From the NCBI GenBank assembly GCA_037013495.1, contig CM072803.1, positions 53,147,627 to 53,211,626 of the forward strand: a DNA stretch of 64,000 nt, given 5' to 3'. A program made the translations under genes and the position numbers. The notes beneath the pieces were generated by a model. It worked only from the letters and a program-made list of their open reading frames with translations. It did not search any database and was not told the DNA's origin. This DNA comes from Hippophae tibetana. Taxonomy: Eukaryota; Streptophyta; Magnoliopsida; Rosales; Elaeagnaceae. Below, piece after piece: positions 25,701-38,991 of this stretch; the stretch's first letter is position 1, and each line of letters opens with the position of its first letter.

Positions 25701-25809
25701 GAGTATTTATTCACCCACAAATTATTTGTAAAATAGAAATGAGAAAACGTTTAAGTTTTCTTTTCCACTTATTTATTTTTCCCAATATTCTATCATTATT
25801 TTGTTTCAT
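19776..25809. repeat. Mixed stretch between the two large copies, 11 monomers
   Basis: Starts: 19776, 20324, 20873, 21423, 21971, 22520, 23069, 23617, 24166, 24716, 25265. The monomers at 19776 and 21423 share AAACGAGATAG and GGTAAGTAGC and are 1647 bp apart. The end of the one at 20873 shares the unusual AATAGAAAATAGAAAATG with the end of J' (19690), so a 3-monomer period is present but less clean than elsewhere. The monomer at 22520 joins a type-1 head (GTGACTGCTAGAGG) to a type-2 tail beginning about 22767. The pair at 23617 and 24166 resembles F-G. The end of 24166 reverts to type 1 at about 24591. No unit repeats with the fidelity of A-E. Confidence 0.85.
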
Positions 25810-28800
25810 TCGTAAGTCTTAATTCCCACCAAAATCAAATTAATTCAAATATTTCTCCCTCTTCCCCAAGGGAAAAACGTGACGGCTATAGGTGGTTTTA
25901 GACATTATTTGGTAAATTCGTGTTTCGTAGCATGAACCATATCCATAGGTGATAAGCATAATATTTCCAATCTTATTTAATTGCTTCTTACTCATAAAAT
26001 GGGTTTTGTAAGCTAGATTCTTAGGAGGAAAGACACAACCAAATTTAAATTCAATACGGTGCATTCTAACACAACCAGAATAACTTTTAAATAAATTGAG
26101 AATATTGATTTCATAAATCAGTTAAAAATGAGAAATATTGATCTCTTATACGAAATAATGATCAAAATTTCAAACGTTTCATAGTTTTATATTTTAAAGT
26201 CGAAATAAATTCCATGTAAATATATCATAATTATAATGATAAAATATTTGGAGTATTTATTCACCAACAAATTATTTGTAAAATAGAAATGAGAAAATGT
26301 TTAAGTTTTCTTTTCCACTTATTTATTTTTCCCAATATTCTATCATTATTTTGTTTCATTTGTAAGTCTTAATTCCCACCAAAATCAAATTAATTCAAAT
26401 ATTTCTCCCTCTTCCCCAAGGGAAAAACGTGACGGCTATAGGTGGTTTTAGACATTATTTGGTAAATTCGTGTTTCGTAGCATGAACCATATCCATAGGT
26501 GATAAGCATAATATTTCCAATCTTATTTAATTGCTTCTTACTCATAAAATGGGTTTTGTAAGCTAGATTCTTAGGAGGAAAGACACAACCAAATTTAAAT
26601 TCAATACGGTGCATTCTAACACAACCAGAATAACTTTTAAATAAATTGAGAATATTGATTTCATAAATCAGTTAAAAATGAGAAATATTGATCTCTTATA
26701 CGAAATAATTATCAAAATTTCAAACGTTTCATAGTTTTATATTTCAAGTCGTAATAAATTCCATGTAAATATATCATAATTATAACAATAAAAAATTTGG
26801 AGTATTTATTCACCCACAAATTATTTGTAAAATAGAAATGAGAAAATGTTTAAGTTTTTTTTTCCACTTATTTATTTTTCCCAATATTCTATCATTATTT
26901 TGTTTCATTTGTAAGTCTTAATTCCCACCAAAATCAAATTAATTCAAATATTTCTCCCTCTTCCCCAAGGGAAAAACGTGATAGCTAGAGGTCGTTTTAG
27001 ACATTATTTGGTAACTTCTTGGTACGTAGCATTAACCATATACATAGGTGATAAGCATAATATTTCCAATCTTATCTATTTGCTTCTTACTCATAATTAA
27101 AATGGGTTTTGTAAACTACATTCTTAGGAGGAAAGACACAACCAAATTTAATTTCAATACGGTGTATTCTAACACAACCAGAATAACTTTTAAATAAATT
27201 GAGAATATTGATTTCATAAATCAGTTAAAAATGAGAAATATTGATCTCTTATACGAAATAATTATCAAAATTTCAAACGTTTCATAGTTTTATATTTCAA
27301 GTCGTAATATATTCCATGTACATATATCATAATTATAATGATAAAAAATTTGGAGTATTTATTCACCCACAAATTATTTGTAAAATAAAAATGAGAATAT
27401 GTTTAAGTTTTCTTTTCCACTTATTTATTTTTCCCTATAATATATTATTATTTTGTTTCATTCGTAAGTCTTAATTCCCACCAAAATCAAATTAATTCAA
27501 ATATTTCTCCCTCTTCCCGAAGGAAAAACGTGATAGCTAGAGGTGGTTTTAGACATTATTTGGTAAATTCTTGGTACGTACCATGAACAATATCCATAGG
27601 GGATAAGCATAATATTTCCAAACTTATTTATTTGCTTCTTACTCATAAAATGGGTTTTGTAAACTAGATTCTTAGGAGGAAAGACACACCCAAATTTAAT
27701 TTCAATACGGTGCATTCTAAGACAACCAGAATAACTTTTATGTAAATTGAGAATATTTATTTCATAAATCAGTTAAAAATGAGAAATATTTATCTCTTAT
27801 ATGAAATAATGAACAAAATTTCAAACGTTTCATAGATTTATATTTAAAGCCGTAAAAAATTCCATGTAAATATATCATAATTATAACGATAAAAAATTTG
27901 GAGTATTTATTCACCCACAAATTATTTGTAAAATAGAAATGAGAAAATGTTTAAGTTTTCTTTTCCACTTATTTATTTTTCCCAATATTCTATCATTATT
28001 TTGTTTCATTTGTAACTCTTAATTCCCACCAAAATCAAATTAATTCAAATATTTCTCCCTCTTCCCCAAGGGAAAAACGTGATAGCTAGAGGTCGTTTTA
28101 GACATTATTTGGTAACTTCTTGGTACGTAGCATTAACCATATCCATAGGTGATAAGCATAATATTTCCAATCTTATCTATTTGCTTCTTACTTATAAAAT
28201 GGGTTTTCTAAACTAGATTCTTAGGAGGAAAGAGATAACCAAATTTAATTTCAATACAGTGCATTCCAACACAACGAAAGTAACTTATAAACTAATTGAG
28301 AATATTGATGTCATGAAAGAGTCAAAAATGAGAAATATTGTTCTCTTATGCGAAATAATGAACAAAATTTCAAACGTTTCATAGTTTTGAATTTCAAGTC
28401 TTAATAAATTCCATTTAAATATATCATAATTATAATGGTAAAAAATTTGCAGTATTTATTCAACAACAAATTATTTGGAAAATAGAAATGAGAAAATGTT
28501 TAAGTTTTCTTTTCCACTTATTTATTTTTCCCAATATTCTATCATTATTTTGTTTCCTTCTTAAGTCTTAATTCCCACCAGAATCAAATTCATTCAAATT
28601 TTATTACCTCTTCCCCCAAGGGAAAAAGGTGATGGCTAGTGGTGGTTTTAGACATTATTTGGTAACTTCTTGGTACGTAGCATTAACCATATCCATTGGA
28701 GATAAGCATAATATTTCCAATCTTATCTATTTGCTTCTTAGTCATAAAATGGGTATTCTAAACTAGATTCTTAGGGGGAAAGAGATAACCAAATTTAATT

Positions 28801-29515
28801 TCAATACAGTGCATTCCAACACAACGAAAGTAACTTATAAACTAATTGAGAATATTGATGTCATGAAAGAGTTAAAAATGAGAAATATTGTTCTCTTATG
28901 CGAAATAATGAAAAAGATTTCAAACGTTTCATAGTTTTGAATTTCAAGTCATAATAAATTCCATTTAAATATATCATAATTATAATGATAAAAAATTTGG
29001 AGTATTTATTCACCCACAAATGATTTGTAAAATAGAAATGAGAAAATGTTTAAGTTTTCTTTTCCACTTATTTATTTTTCCCAATATTGTATCATTATTT
29101 TGTTTCATTCGTAAGTCTTAATTCCCACCAAAATCAAATTAATTCAAATATTTCTACCTCTTCCCCTAGGAAAAATGTGATAGCTAGAGGTGGTTTTAGA
29201 TATTATTTGGTTACTTCTTGGTACGTAGCATGAACCATATCCATAGGGGATAAGCATAATATTTCCAATCTTATTTATTTGCTTCTTACTCATAAAATGG
29301 GTTTTGTAAACTACATTCTTAGGAGGAAAGACACAACCAAATTTAATTTCAATACGGTGCATTCTAATACAACCAGAATAACTTTTAAATAAATTGACAA
29401 TATTGATTTCATAAATCAGTTAAAAATGAGAAATATTGATCTCTTATACGAAATAATTATCAAAATTTCAAACGTTTCATAGTTTTATATTTCAAGTCTA
29501 AATAAATTCCATGTA
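25810..29515. repeat. Right copy of duplicated segment: P, P', Q, R, S, T, U
   Basis: Starts: 25813 (P), 26363 (P'), 26912 (Q, with the same 4-bp insertion near 27091-27107), 27465 (R), 28013 (S), 28562 (T), 29112 (U). It is collinear with 1-3706 at +25809 bp with only isolated substitutions seen. The near-identity over 3.7 kb, against much larger differences between neighbouring monomers, shows a recent segmental duplication or an assembly duplication. Confidence 0.9.
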
Positions 29516-30207
29516 CATAGATCATAATTATAATGATAAAAAATTTGGAGTATTTATTCACCCACAAATTATTTGTAAAATAGAAATGAGAATATGTTTA
29601 AGTTTTCTTTTCCACTTATTTATTTTTCCCTATAATATATCATTATTTTGTTTTATTCGTAAGTCTTAATTCCCACCAAACTCAAATTAATTCAAATATT
29701 TCTCCCTCTTCCCCAAGGAAAAACGTGATAGCTAGAGGTGGTTTTAGACATTATTTGGTAACTTCTTGGTAAGTAGCATGAACCATATCCATAGGGGATA
29801 AGCATAATATTTCCAATCTTATTTATTTGCTTCTTACTCATAAAATGGGTTTTGTAAACTACATTCTTAGGAGGAAAGACACAACCAAATTTAATTTCAA
29901 TACGGTGCATTCTAACACAACCAGAATAACTTTTAAATAAATTGAGAATATTGATTTCATAAATCAGTTAAAAATGAGAAATATTGATCTCTTATACGAA
30001 ATAATTATCAAAATTTCAAACTTTTCATAGATTTATATTTCAAGTCGTAATAAATTCCATGTAAATATATCATAATTATAATTATAAAAAATTTGGAGTA
30101 TTTATTCACCCACAAATTATTTGTAAAATAGAAATGAGAAAATGTTTAAGTTTTCTTTCCCACTTATTTATTTTTCCCTATAATATATTATTATTTTGTT
30201 TCATTCG
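27465..30207. repeat. 5-monomer higher-order repeat R-S-T-U-V, unit 1 (2743 bp)
   Basis: Starts: R 27465, S 28013, T 28562, U 29112, V 29660. R is marked by CCCGAAGGAAAAAC and CGTACCATGAACAATATCC, U by CCCCTAGGAAAAATG and GGTTACTTC, and V by GGTAAGTAGC and CAAACTTTTCATAG. The unit repeats at +2743 bp. On the left the corresponding monomers are arranged as Q-R-S-T-U and Q-R-U, so the two large copies have amplified different monomer combinations. Confidence 0.9.
29660..30207. repeat. Monomer V: related to the monomer at 21423, with a Q-like end
   Basis: Most of this monomer matches the one at 21423: GGTAAGTAGC, CTACATTCTTAGG, ATAATTATC, CAAACTTTTCATAG, ATAATTATAATTATAAA and TTTTCTTTCCCAC all agree, with CGTGATAG here against CGAGATAG there. 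The last part differs: CCCTATAATATATTATT is the end normally found before R (as after Q at 1630 and 27436). V therefore looks like a patch from the mixed region placed into the R-S-T-U series. Confidence 0.75.
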
Positions 30208-32950
30208 TAAGTCTTAATTCCCACCAAAATCAAATTAATTCAAATATTTCTCCCTCTTCCCGAAGGAAAAACGTGATAGCTAGAGGTGGTTTTAGACATT
30301 ATTTGGTAAATTCTTGGTACGTACCATGAACAATATCCATAGGGGATAAGCATAATATTTCCAAACTTATTTATTTGCTTCTTACTCATAAAATGGGTTT
30401 TGTAAACTAGATTCTTAGGAGGAAAGACACACCCAAATTTAATTTCAATACGGTGCATTCTAAGACAACCAGAATAACTTTTATGTAAATTGAGAATATT
30501 TATTTCATAAATCAGTTAAAAATGAGAAATATTTATCTCTTATATGAAATAATGAACAAAATTTCAAACGTTTCATAGATTTATATTTAAAGCCGTAAAA
30601 AATTCCATGTAAATATATCATAATTATAACGATAAAAAATTTGGAGTATTTATTCACCCACAAATTATTTGTAAAATAGAAATGAGAAAATGTTTAAGTT
30701 TTCTTTTCCACTTATTTATTTTTCCCAATATTCTATCATTATTTTGTTTCATTTGTAACTCTTAATTCCCACCAAAATCAAATTAATTCAAATATTTCTC
30801 CCTCTTCCCCAAGGGAAAAACGTGATAGCTAGAGGTCGTTTTAGACATTATTTGGTAACTTCTTGGTACGTAGCATTAACCATATCCATAGGTGATAAGC
30901 ATAATATTTCCAATCTTATCTATTTGCTTCTTACTTATAAAATGGGTTTTCTAAACTAGATTCTTAGGAGGAAAGAGATAACCAAATTTAATTTCAATAC
31001 AGTGCATTCCAACACAACGAAAGTAACTTATAAACTAATTGAGAATATTGATGTCATGAAAGAGTCAAAAATGAGAAATATTGTTCTCTTATGCGAAATA
31101 ATGAACAAAATTTCAAACGTTTCATAGTTTTGAATTTCAAGTCTTAATAAATTCCATTTAAATATATCATAATTATAATGGTAAAAAATTTGCAGTATTT
31201 ATTCAACAACAAATTATTTGGAAAATAGAAATGAGAAAATGTTTAAGTTTTCTTTTCCACTTATTTATTTTTCCCAATATTCTATCATTATTTTGTTTCC
31301 TTCTTAAGTCTTAATTCCCACCAGAATCAAATTCATTCAAATTTTATTACCTCTTCCCCCAAGGGAAAAAGGTGATGGCTAGTGGTGGTTTTAGACATTA
31401 TTTGGTAACTTCTTGGTACGTAGCATTAACCATATCCATTGGAGATAAGCATAATATTTCCAATCTTATCTATTTGCTTCTTAGTCATAAAATGGGTATT
31501 CTAAACTAGATTCTTAGGGGGAAAGAGATAACCAAATTTAATTTCAATACAGTGCATTCCAACACAACGAAAGTAACTTATAAACTAATTGAGAATATTG
31601 ATGTCATGAAAGAGTTAAAAATGAGAAATATTGTTCTCTTATGCGAAATAATGAAAAAGATTTCAAACGTTTCATAGTTTTGAATTTCAAGTCATAATAA
31701 ATTCCATTTAAATATATCATAATTATAATGATAAAAAATTTGGAGTATTTATTCACCCACAAATGATTTGTAAAATAGAAATGAGAAAATGTTTAAGTTT
31801 TCTTTTCCACTTATTTATTTTTCCCAATATTGTATCATTATTTTGTTTCATTCGTAAGTCTTAATTCCCACCAAAATCAAATTAATTCAAATATTTCTAC
31901 CTCTTCCCCTAGGAAAAATGTGATAGCTAGAGGTGGTTTTAGATATTATTTGGTTACTTCTTGGTACGTAGCATGAACCATATCCATAGGGGATAAGCAT
32001 AATATTTCCAATCTTATTTATTTGCTTCTTACTCATAAAATGGGTTTTGTAAACTACATTCTTAGGAGGAAAGACACAACCAAATTTAATTTCAATACGG
32101 TGCATTCTAATACAACCAGAATAACTTTTAAATAAATTGACAATATTGATTTCATAAATCAGTTAAAAATGAGAAATATTGATCTCTTATACGAAATAAT
32201 TATCAAAATTTCAAACGTTTCATAGTTTTATATTTCAAGTCTAAATAAATTCCATGTACATAGATCATAATTATAATGATAAAAAATTTGGAGTATTTAT
32301 TCACCCACAAATTATTTGTAAAATAGAAATGAGAATATGTTTAAGTTTTCTTTTCCACTTATTTATTTTTCCCTATAATATATCATTATTTTGTTTTATT
32401 CGTAAGTCTTAATTCCCACCAAACTCAAATTAATTCAAATATTTCTCCCTCTTCCCCAAGGAAAAACGTGATAGCTAGAGGTGGTTTTAGACATTATTTG
32501 GTAAATTATTGGTAAGTAGCATGAACCATATCCATAGGGGATAAGCATAATATTTCCAAACTTATTTATTTGCTTCTTACTCATAAAATGGGTTTTGTAA
32601 ACTAGATTCTTAGGAGGAAAGACACAACCAAATTTAATTTCAATACGGTGCATTCTAACACAAACAGAAAAACTTTTAAGTAAATTGAGAATATTTATTT
32701 CATAAATCAGTTAAAAATAAGAAATATTGATCTCTTATACGAAATAATGATCAAAATTTCAAACGTTTCATAGATTTATATTTCAAGTCGTAAAAAATTC
32801 CATGTAAATATATCATAATTATAATGATAAAAAATTTGGAGTATTTATTCACCCACAAATTATTTGTAAAATAGAAATGAGAAAACGTTTAAGTTTTCTT
32901 TTCCACTTATTTATTTTTCCCAATATTCTATCATTATTTTGTTTCATTCG
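30208..32950. repeat. 5-monomer higher-order repeat R-S-T-U-V', unit 2 (2743 bp)
   Basis: Starts: R 30208, S 30756, T 31305, U 31855, V' 32403. R to U repeat unit 1 at +2743 bp, including the shared AAGACAACC variant near 27720 and 30463. V' differs from V: it has GTAAATTATTGGTAAGTAGC and CCAAACTTATTT, and its second half (ACAAACAGAAAAAC, AAAAATAAGAAAT) is that of the monomer at 5499 on the left. V' is followed by A, as the 5499 monomer is. Confidence 0.9.
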
Positions 32951-35693
32951 TAAGTCCTAATTCCCACCAAAATCAAATTAATTCAAATATTTCTCCCTCT
33001 TCCCCAAGGGAAAAACGTGACGGCTATAGGTGGTTTTAGACATTATTTGGTAAATTCGTGTTTCGTAGCATGAACCATATCCATAGAGGATAAGCATAAT
33101 ATTTCCAATCTTATTTAATTGCTTCTTACTCATAAAATGGGTTTTGTAAGCTAGATTCTTAGGAGGAAAGACACAACCAAATTTAAATTCAATACGGTGC
33201 ATTCTAACACAACCAGAATAACTTTTAAATAAATTGAGAATATTGATTTCATAAATCAGTTAAAAATGAGAAATATTGATCTCTTATACGAAATAATGAT
33301 CAAAATTTCAAACGTTTCATAGTTTTATATTTCAAGTCGTAATAAATTCCATGTAAATATATCTTAATTATAATTATAAAAAATTTGGAGTATTTATTCA
33401 CCCACAAATGATTTGTAAAATAGAAATGAGAAAATGTTTAAGTTTTCTTTTCCACTTATTTATTTTTCCCAATATTGTATCATTATTTTGTTTCCTTCTT
33501 AAGTCTTAATTCCCACCAAAATCAAATTAATTCAAATATTTTTCCCTCTTCCCCAAGGGAAAAAGGTGATGGTTAGAGGTGGTTTTAGACATTATTTGGT
33601 AACTTTTTGGTACGTAGCATGAACCATATCCATTGGGTATAAGCATAATATTTCCAATCCTATTTATTTGCTTCTTACTCATAAAATGGGTTTTGTAAAC
33701 TACATTCGTAGGGGGAAAGAGATAACCAAATTTAATTTCAATACAGTGCATTCCAACACTACAAAAATAATTTATAAACTAATTGAGAATATTGATGTCA
33801 TGAAATAGTTAAAAATGAGAAATATTATTCTCTTATGCGAATTAATGAACAAAATTTCAAATGTTTCATAGTTTTTAATTTCAAGTCTTAATAAATTCCA
33901 TTTAAATATATCATAATTATAATGGTAAAACATTTGCAGTATTTATTCAGCAACAAATTATTTGGAAAATAGAAATGAGAAAATGTTTAAGTTTTCTTTT
34001 CTACTTATTTATTTTTTACAATATTCTATCATTATTTTGTTTCATTCGTAAGTCTTAATTCTCACCAAAATCAAATTAATTCTAATATTTCTCCCTCTTC
34101 CCCAAGGGAAAACGTGATGGTTAAAGGTGGTTTTAGACATTATTTGGTAACTTCTTGGTACGTAGCATGAACCATATCCATAGGGGATAAGCCTAATATT
34201 TCTAATCTTATTTATTTGCTTCTTACTCATAAAATGGGTTTTGTAAACTAGATTCTTAGGAGGAAAGACACAACCAAATTTCATTTCAATGCGGTGCAAT
34301 CTAACACAACCAGAATAACTATTAAATAAATTGAGAATATTGATGTAATAAATGAGTTAAAAATGAGAAATATTGATCTCTCATACGAAATAATGATCAA
34401 AATTTCAAACGTTTCTTAGATTTATATTTCAAGTCGTAATAAATTACATGTAAATATATCATAATTATAATGATAAAAAAATTGGAGTATTTATCAACCC
34501 ACAAATTATTTGTAAAATAGAAATGAGAAAATGTTTAAGTTTTCTTTTCCACTTATTTATTTTTGCCAATATTCTATCATTATTTTGTTTCATTTGTAAG
34601 TCTTAATTCCCACCAAAATCAAATTAATTCAAATATTTCTCCCTCTTCCCCAAGGGAAAAACGTGACGGCTATAGGTGGTTTTAGACATTATTTGGTAAA
34701 TTCGTGTTTCGTAGCATAAACCATATCCATAGGGGATAAGCATAATATTTCCAATCTTATTTATTTGCTTCTTACTCATAAAATGGGTTTTGTAAACTAG
34801 ATTCTTAGGAGGAAAGACACAACCAAATTTAATTTCAATACGGTGCATTCTAACACAACCAGAATAACTTTTAAATAAATTGAGAATATTGATTTCATAA
34901 ATGAGTTAAAAATGAGAAATATTGATCTCTTATACGAAATAATGATCAAAATTTCAAACGTTTCATAGATTTATATTTCAAGTCGTAATAAATTCCATGT
35001 AAATATATCATAATTATAATGATAAAAAATTTGGAGTATTTATTCACCCACAAATTATTTGTAAAATAGAAATGAGAAAATGTTTAAGTTTTCTTTTCCA
35101 CTTATTTATTTTTCCCAACATTCTAACATTATTTTGTTTCATTTGTAAGTCTTAATTCCCACCAAAATCAAATTAATTCAAATATTTCTCCCTCTTCCCC
35201 AAGGAAAAACGTGATAGCTAGAGGTGGTTTTAGACATTATTTGGTAAATTCTTGGTACGTAGCATGAACCATATCCATAGGGGATAAGCATAATATTTCC
35301 GATCTTATTTATTTGCTTCTTACTCATAAAATGGGTTTTGTAAACTAGATTCTTAGGAGGAAAGACACAACCAAATTTAATTTCAATACGGTGCAATCTA
35401 ATACAACCAGAATAACTTTTAAATAAATTGAGAATATTGATGTCACAAATGAGTTAAAAATGAGAAATATTGATCTCTTATATGAAATAATGAACAAAAT
35501 TTCAAACGTTTCATAGATTTATATTTCAAGTCGTAAAAAATTCCATGTAAATATATCATAATTATAATGATAAAAAATTTGGAGTATTTATTCACCCACA
35601 AATTATTTGTAAAATAGAAATGAGAAAATGTTTAAGTTTTCTATTCCACTTATTTATTTTTCCCAATATTCTATCATTACTTTGTTTCATTTG
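32951..35693. repeat. 5-monomer higher-order repeat A-B-C-D-E, right-hand copy (2743 bp)
   Basis: Starts: A 32951, B 33500, C 34049, D 34597, E 35146. It corresponds to 6052-8794 at +26899 bp and to 12634-15376 at +20317 bp. The CTATTCC end of E (near 35640) makes the latter the closer relative. One private change was seen in D: TTCTAACATT near 35121 against TTCTATCATT. On this side the A-E unit occurs once, whereas the left side has three full and one contracted unit. Confidence 0.92.
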
Positions 35694-38131
35694 TAAGTCT
35701 TAATTCCCACCAAAATCAAATTAATTCAAATATTTCTCCCTCTTCCCCAAGGGAAAAACGTGATAGCTAGAGGTCGTTTTAGATATTATTTGGAAACTTC
35801 TTGGTACGTAGCATGAACCATATCCATAGGGGATAAGCATAATATTTCCAATCTTATTTATTTAATTCTTACTCATAAAATGGGTTTTGTAAACTAGATT
35901 CGTAGGAGGAAAGAGATAACCAAATTTAATTTCAATACAGTGCATTCCAACACTACAAAAATAACTTATAAACTAATTGAGAATATTGATGTCATGAAAT
36001 AGTTAAAAATGAGAAATATTGTTCTCTTATGCGAAATAATGACAAAATTTCAAACGTTTCATAGTTTTGAATTTCAAGTCTTAATAAATTCTATTTAAAT
36101 ATATCATAATTATAATGGTAAAAAATTTGCAGTATTTATTCAGCAACAAATTATTTGGAAAATAGAAATGAGAAAATGTTTTAAGTTTTCTTTTCCACTT
36201 ATTTATTTTTCCCAATATTCTATCATTATTTTGTTTCCTTCTTAAGTCTTAATTCCCACCAGAATCAAATTCATTCAAATTTTATTACCTCTTCCCCCAA
36301 GGGAAAAAGGTGATGGCTAGTGGTGGTTTTAGACATTATTTGGTAACTTCTTGGTACGTAGCATTAACCATATCCATAGGAGATAAGCATAATATTTCCA
36401 ATCTTATCTATTTGCTTCTTAGTCATAAAATGGGTTTTCTAAACTAGATTCTTAGGAGGAAAGAGATAACCAAATTTAATTTCAATACAGTGCATTCCAA
36501 CACAACGAAAGTAACTTATAAACTAATTGAGAATATTGATGTCATGAAAGAGTTAAAAATGAGAAATATTGTTCTCTTATGCGAAATAATGAACAAAATT
36601 TTGAAACGTTTCATAGTTTTGAATTTCAAGTCTTAATAAATTCCATTTAAATATATCATAATTATAATGGTAAAAAATTTGCAGTATTTATTCAGCAACA
36701 AATTATTTGGAAAATAGAAATGAGAAAATGTTTAAGTTTTCTTTTCCACTTATTTATTTTTCCCAATATTCTATCATTATTTTGTTTCCTTCTTAAGTCT
36801 TAATTCTCACCAGAATCAAATTCATTCAAATTTTATTACCTCTTCCCCCAAGGGAAAAAGGTGATGGCTAGTGGTGGTTTTAGACATTATTTGGTAACTT
36901 CTTGGTACGTAGCATTAACCATATCCATAGGAGATAAGCATAATATTTCCAATCTTATCTATTTGCTTCTTAGTCATAAAATGGGTTTTGTAAACTAGAT
37001 TCTTAGGAGGAAAGACATAACCAAATTTAAATTCAATACGGTGTATTCTAACACAACCAGAATAACTTTTAAATAAATTGAGAATATTGATTTCATAAAT
37101 CAGTTAAAAATGAGAAATATTGATCTCTTATACGAAATAATGATCAAAATTTCAAACGTTTCATAGTTTTATATTTCAAGTCGTAATAAATTCCATGTAA
37201 ATATATCATAATTATAATTATAAAAAATTTGGAGTATTTATTCACCCACAAATTATTTGTAAAATAGAAATGAAAAAATGTTTAAGTTTTCTTTTCCACT
37301 TATTTATTTTTCCCAATAGTCTATCATTATTTTGTTTCCTTCTTAAGTCTTAATTCCCACCAAAATCAAATTAATTCAAATTTTATTACCTCTTCTCCCA
37401 AGGGAAGAAGGTGATGGCTAGTGGTGGTTTTAGACATTATTTGGTAACTTCTTGGTACGTAGCATTAACCATATCCATAGGTGATAAGCATAATATTTCC
37501 AATCTTATCTATTTGCTTCTTACTTATAAAATGGGTTTTCTAAACTAGATTCTTAGGAGGAAAGAGATAACCAAATTTAATTTCAATACAGTGCATTCCA
37601 ACACAACGAAAGTAACTTATAAACTAATTGAGAATATTGATGTCATGAAAGAGTTAAAAATGAGAAATATTGTTCTCTTATGCGAAATAATGAACAAAAT
37701 TTCAAACGTTTCATAGTTTTGAATTTCAAGTCTTAATAAATTCCATTTAAATATATCATAATTATAATGGTAAAAAATTTGCAGTATTTATTCAGCAACA
37801 AATTATTTGGAAAATAGAAATAAGAAAATGTTTATGTTTTCTTTTCCACTTATTTATTTTTCCCAATATTCTATCATTATTTTGTTTCCTTCTTAAGTCT
37901 TAATTCTCACCAGAATCAAATTCATTCAAATTTTATTACCTCTTCCCCCAAGGGAAAAAGGTGATGGCTAGTGGTGGTTTTAGACATTATTTGGTAACTT
38001 CTTGGTACGTAGCATTAACCATATCCATAGGAGATAAGCATAATATTTTTAATCTTATCTATTTGCTTCTTAGTCTTAAAATGGGTTTTCTCAACTAGAT
38101 TCTTAGGAGGAAAGAGATAACCAAATTTAAT
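35694..38131. repeat. Monomers F, G, H, I, J (right)
   Basis: Starts: F 35694, G 36243, H 36794, I 37344, J 37894. The order and markers are the same as at 15377-17742, with a one-base deletion in F (AATGACAAAATTTC near 36039 against AATGAACAAAATTTC). J here has TTAGTCTTAAAATGGG and TTTTCTCAACTAG, like J' at 19227. Agreement with J' ends at 38132, where the right copy has T and the left G, and a type-1 tail (AATACGGTGCAATC) follows. Confidence 0.85.
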
Positions 38132-38991
38132 TTCAATACGGTGCAATCTAACATAACCAAAATAACTTTTAAATAAATTGAGAATATTGATGTCATAAAT
38201 GAGTTAAAAATGAGAAATATTGATATCTTATATGAAATAATGATCAAAATTTCAAACGTTTCATAGATTTATATTTCAAGTCGTAATAAATTCCATGTAA
38301 ATATATCATAATTATAATGATAAAAAATTTGGAGTATTTATTCACCCACAAATTATTTGTAAAATAGAAATGAGAAAATGTTTAAATTATCTTTTCCACT
38401 TATTTATTTTTCCCAATATTATATCATTATTTTGTTTCATTCGTAAGTCTTATTTCCCACCAAAATCAAATTAATTCAAATATTTTTCCCTCTTCCCCAA
38501 GGGAAAAAGGTGATGGTTAGAGGTGGTTTTAGACATTATTTGGTAACTTTTTGGTACGTAGCATGAACCATATCCATAGGGGATAAGCAAAATATTTACA
38601 ATCTTATTTATTTGCTTCTTACTCATAAAATGGGTTTTGTAAACTAGATTCTTAGGAGGAAAGACACAACCAATTTAATTTCAATACGGTGCAATCGAAC
38701 ACAACCAGAATAACTTTTAAATAAATTGAGAAAATTGATTTCATAAATGAGTTAAAAATGAGAAATATTGATCTCTTATACGAAATAATGATCAAAATTT
38801 CAAACGTTTCATAGATTTATATTTCAAGTCGTAATAAATTCCATGTAAATATATCATAATTATAATGATAAAAAATTTGGAGTATTTATTCACCCACAAA
38901 TTATTTGTAAAATAGAAATGAGAAAACGTTTAAGTTTTCTTTTCCACTTATTTATTTTTCCCAATATTCTATCATTATTTTGTTTCATTCG
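38132..38991. repeat. Transition: end of J and monomer 38444
   Basis: The second half of the monomer starting at 37894 is type 1 with AACATAACCAAAATAAC. The monomer at 38444 (548 bp) has the phase-mark variant TAAGTCTTATTTCCC, the head TTTTTCCCTCTTCC, GTGATGGTTAGAGG and AACTTTTTGG. The same head variety recurs at 39540, 42284, 43382, 45577 and 47224, so this monomer opens a separately amplified region. Confidence 0.85.
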
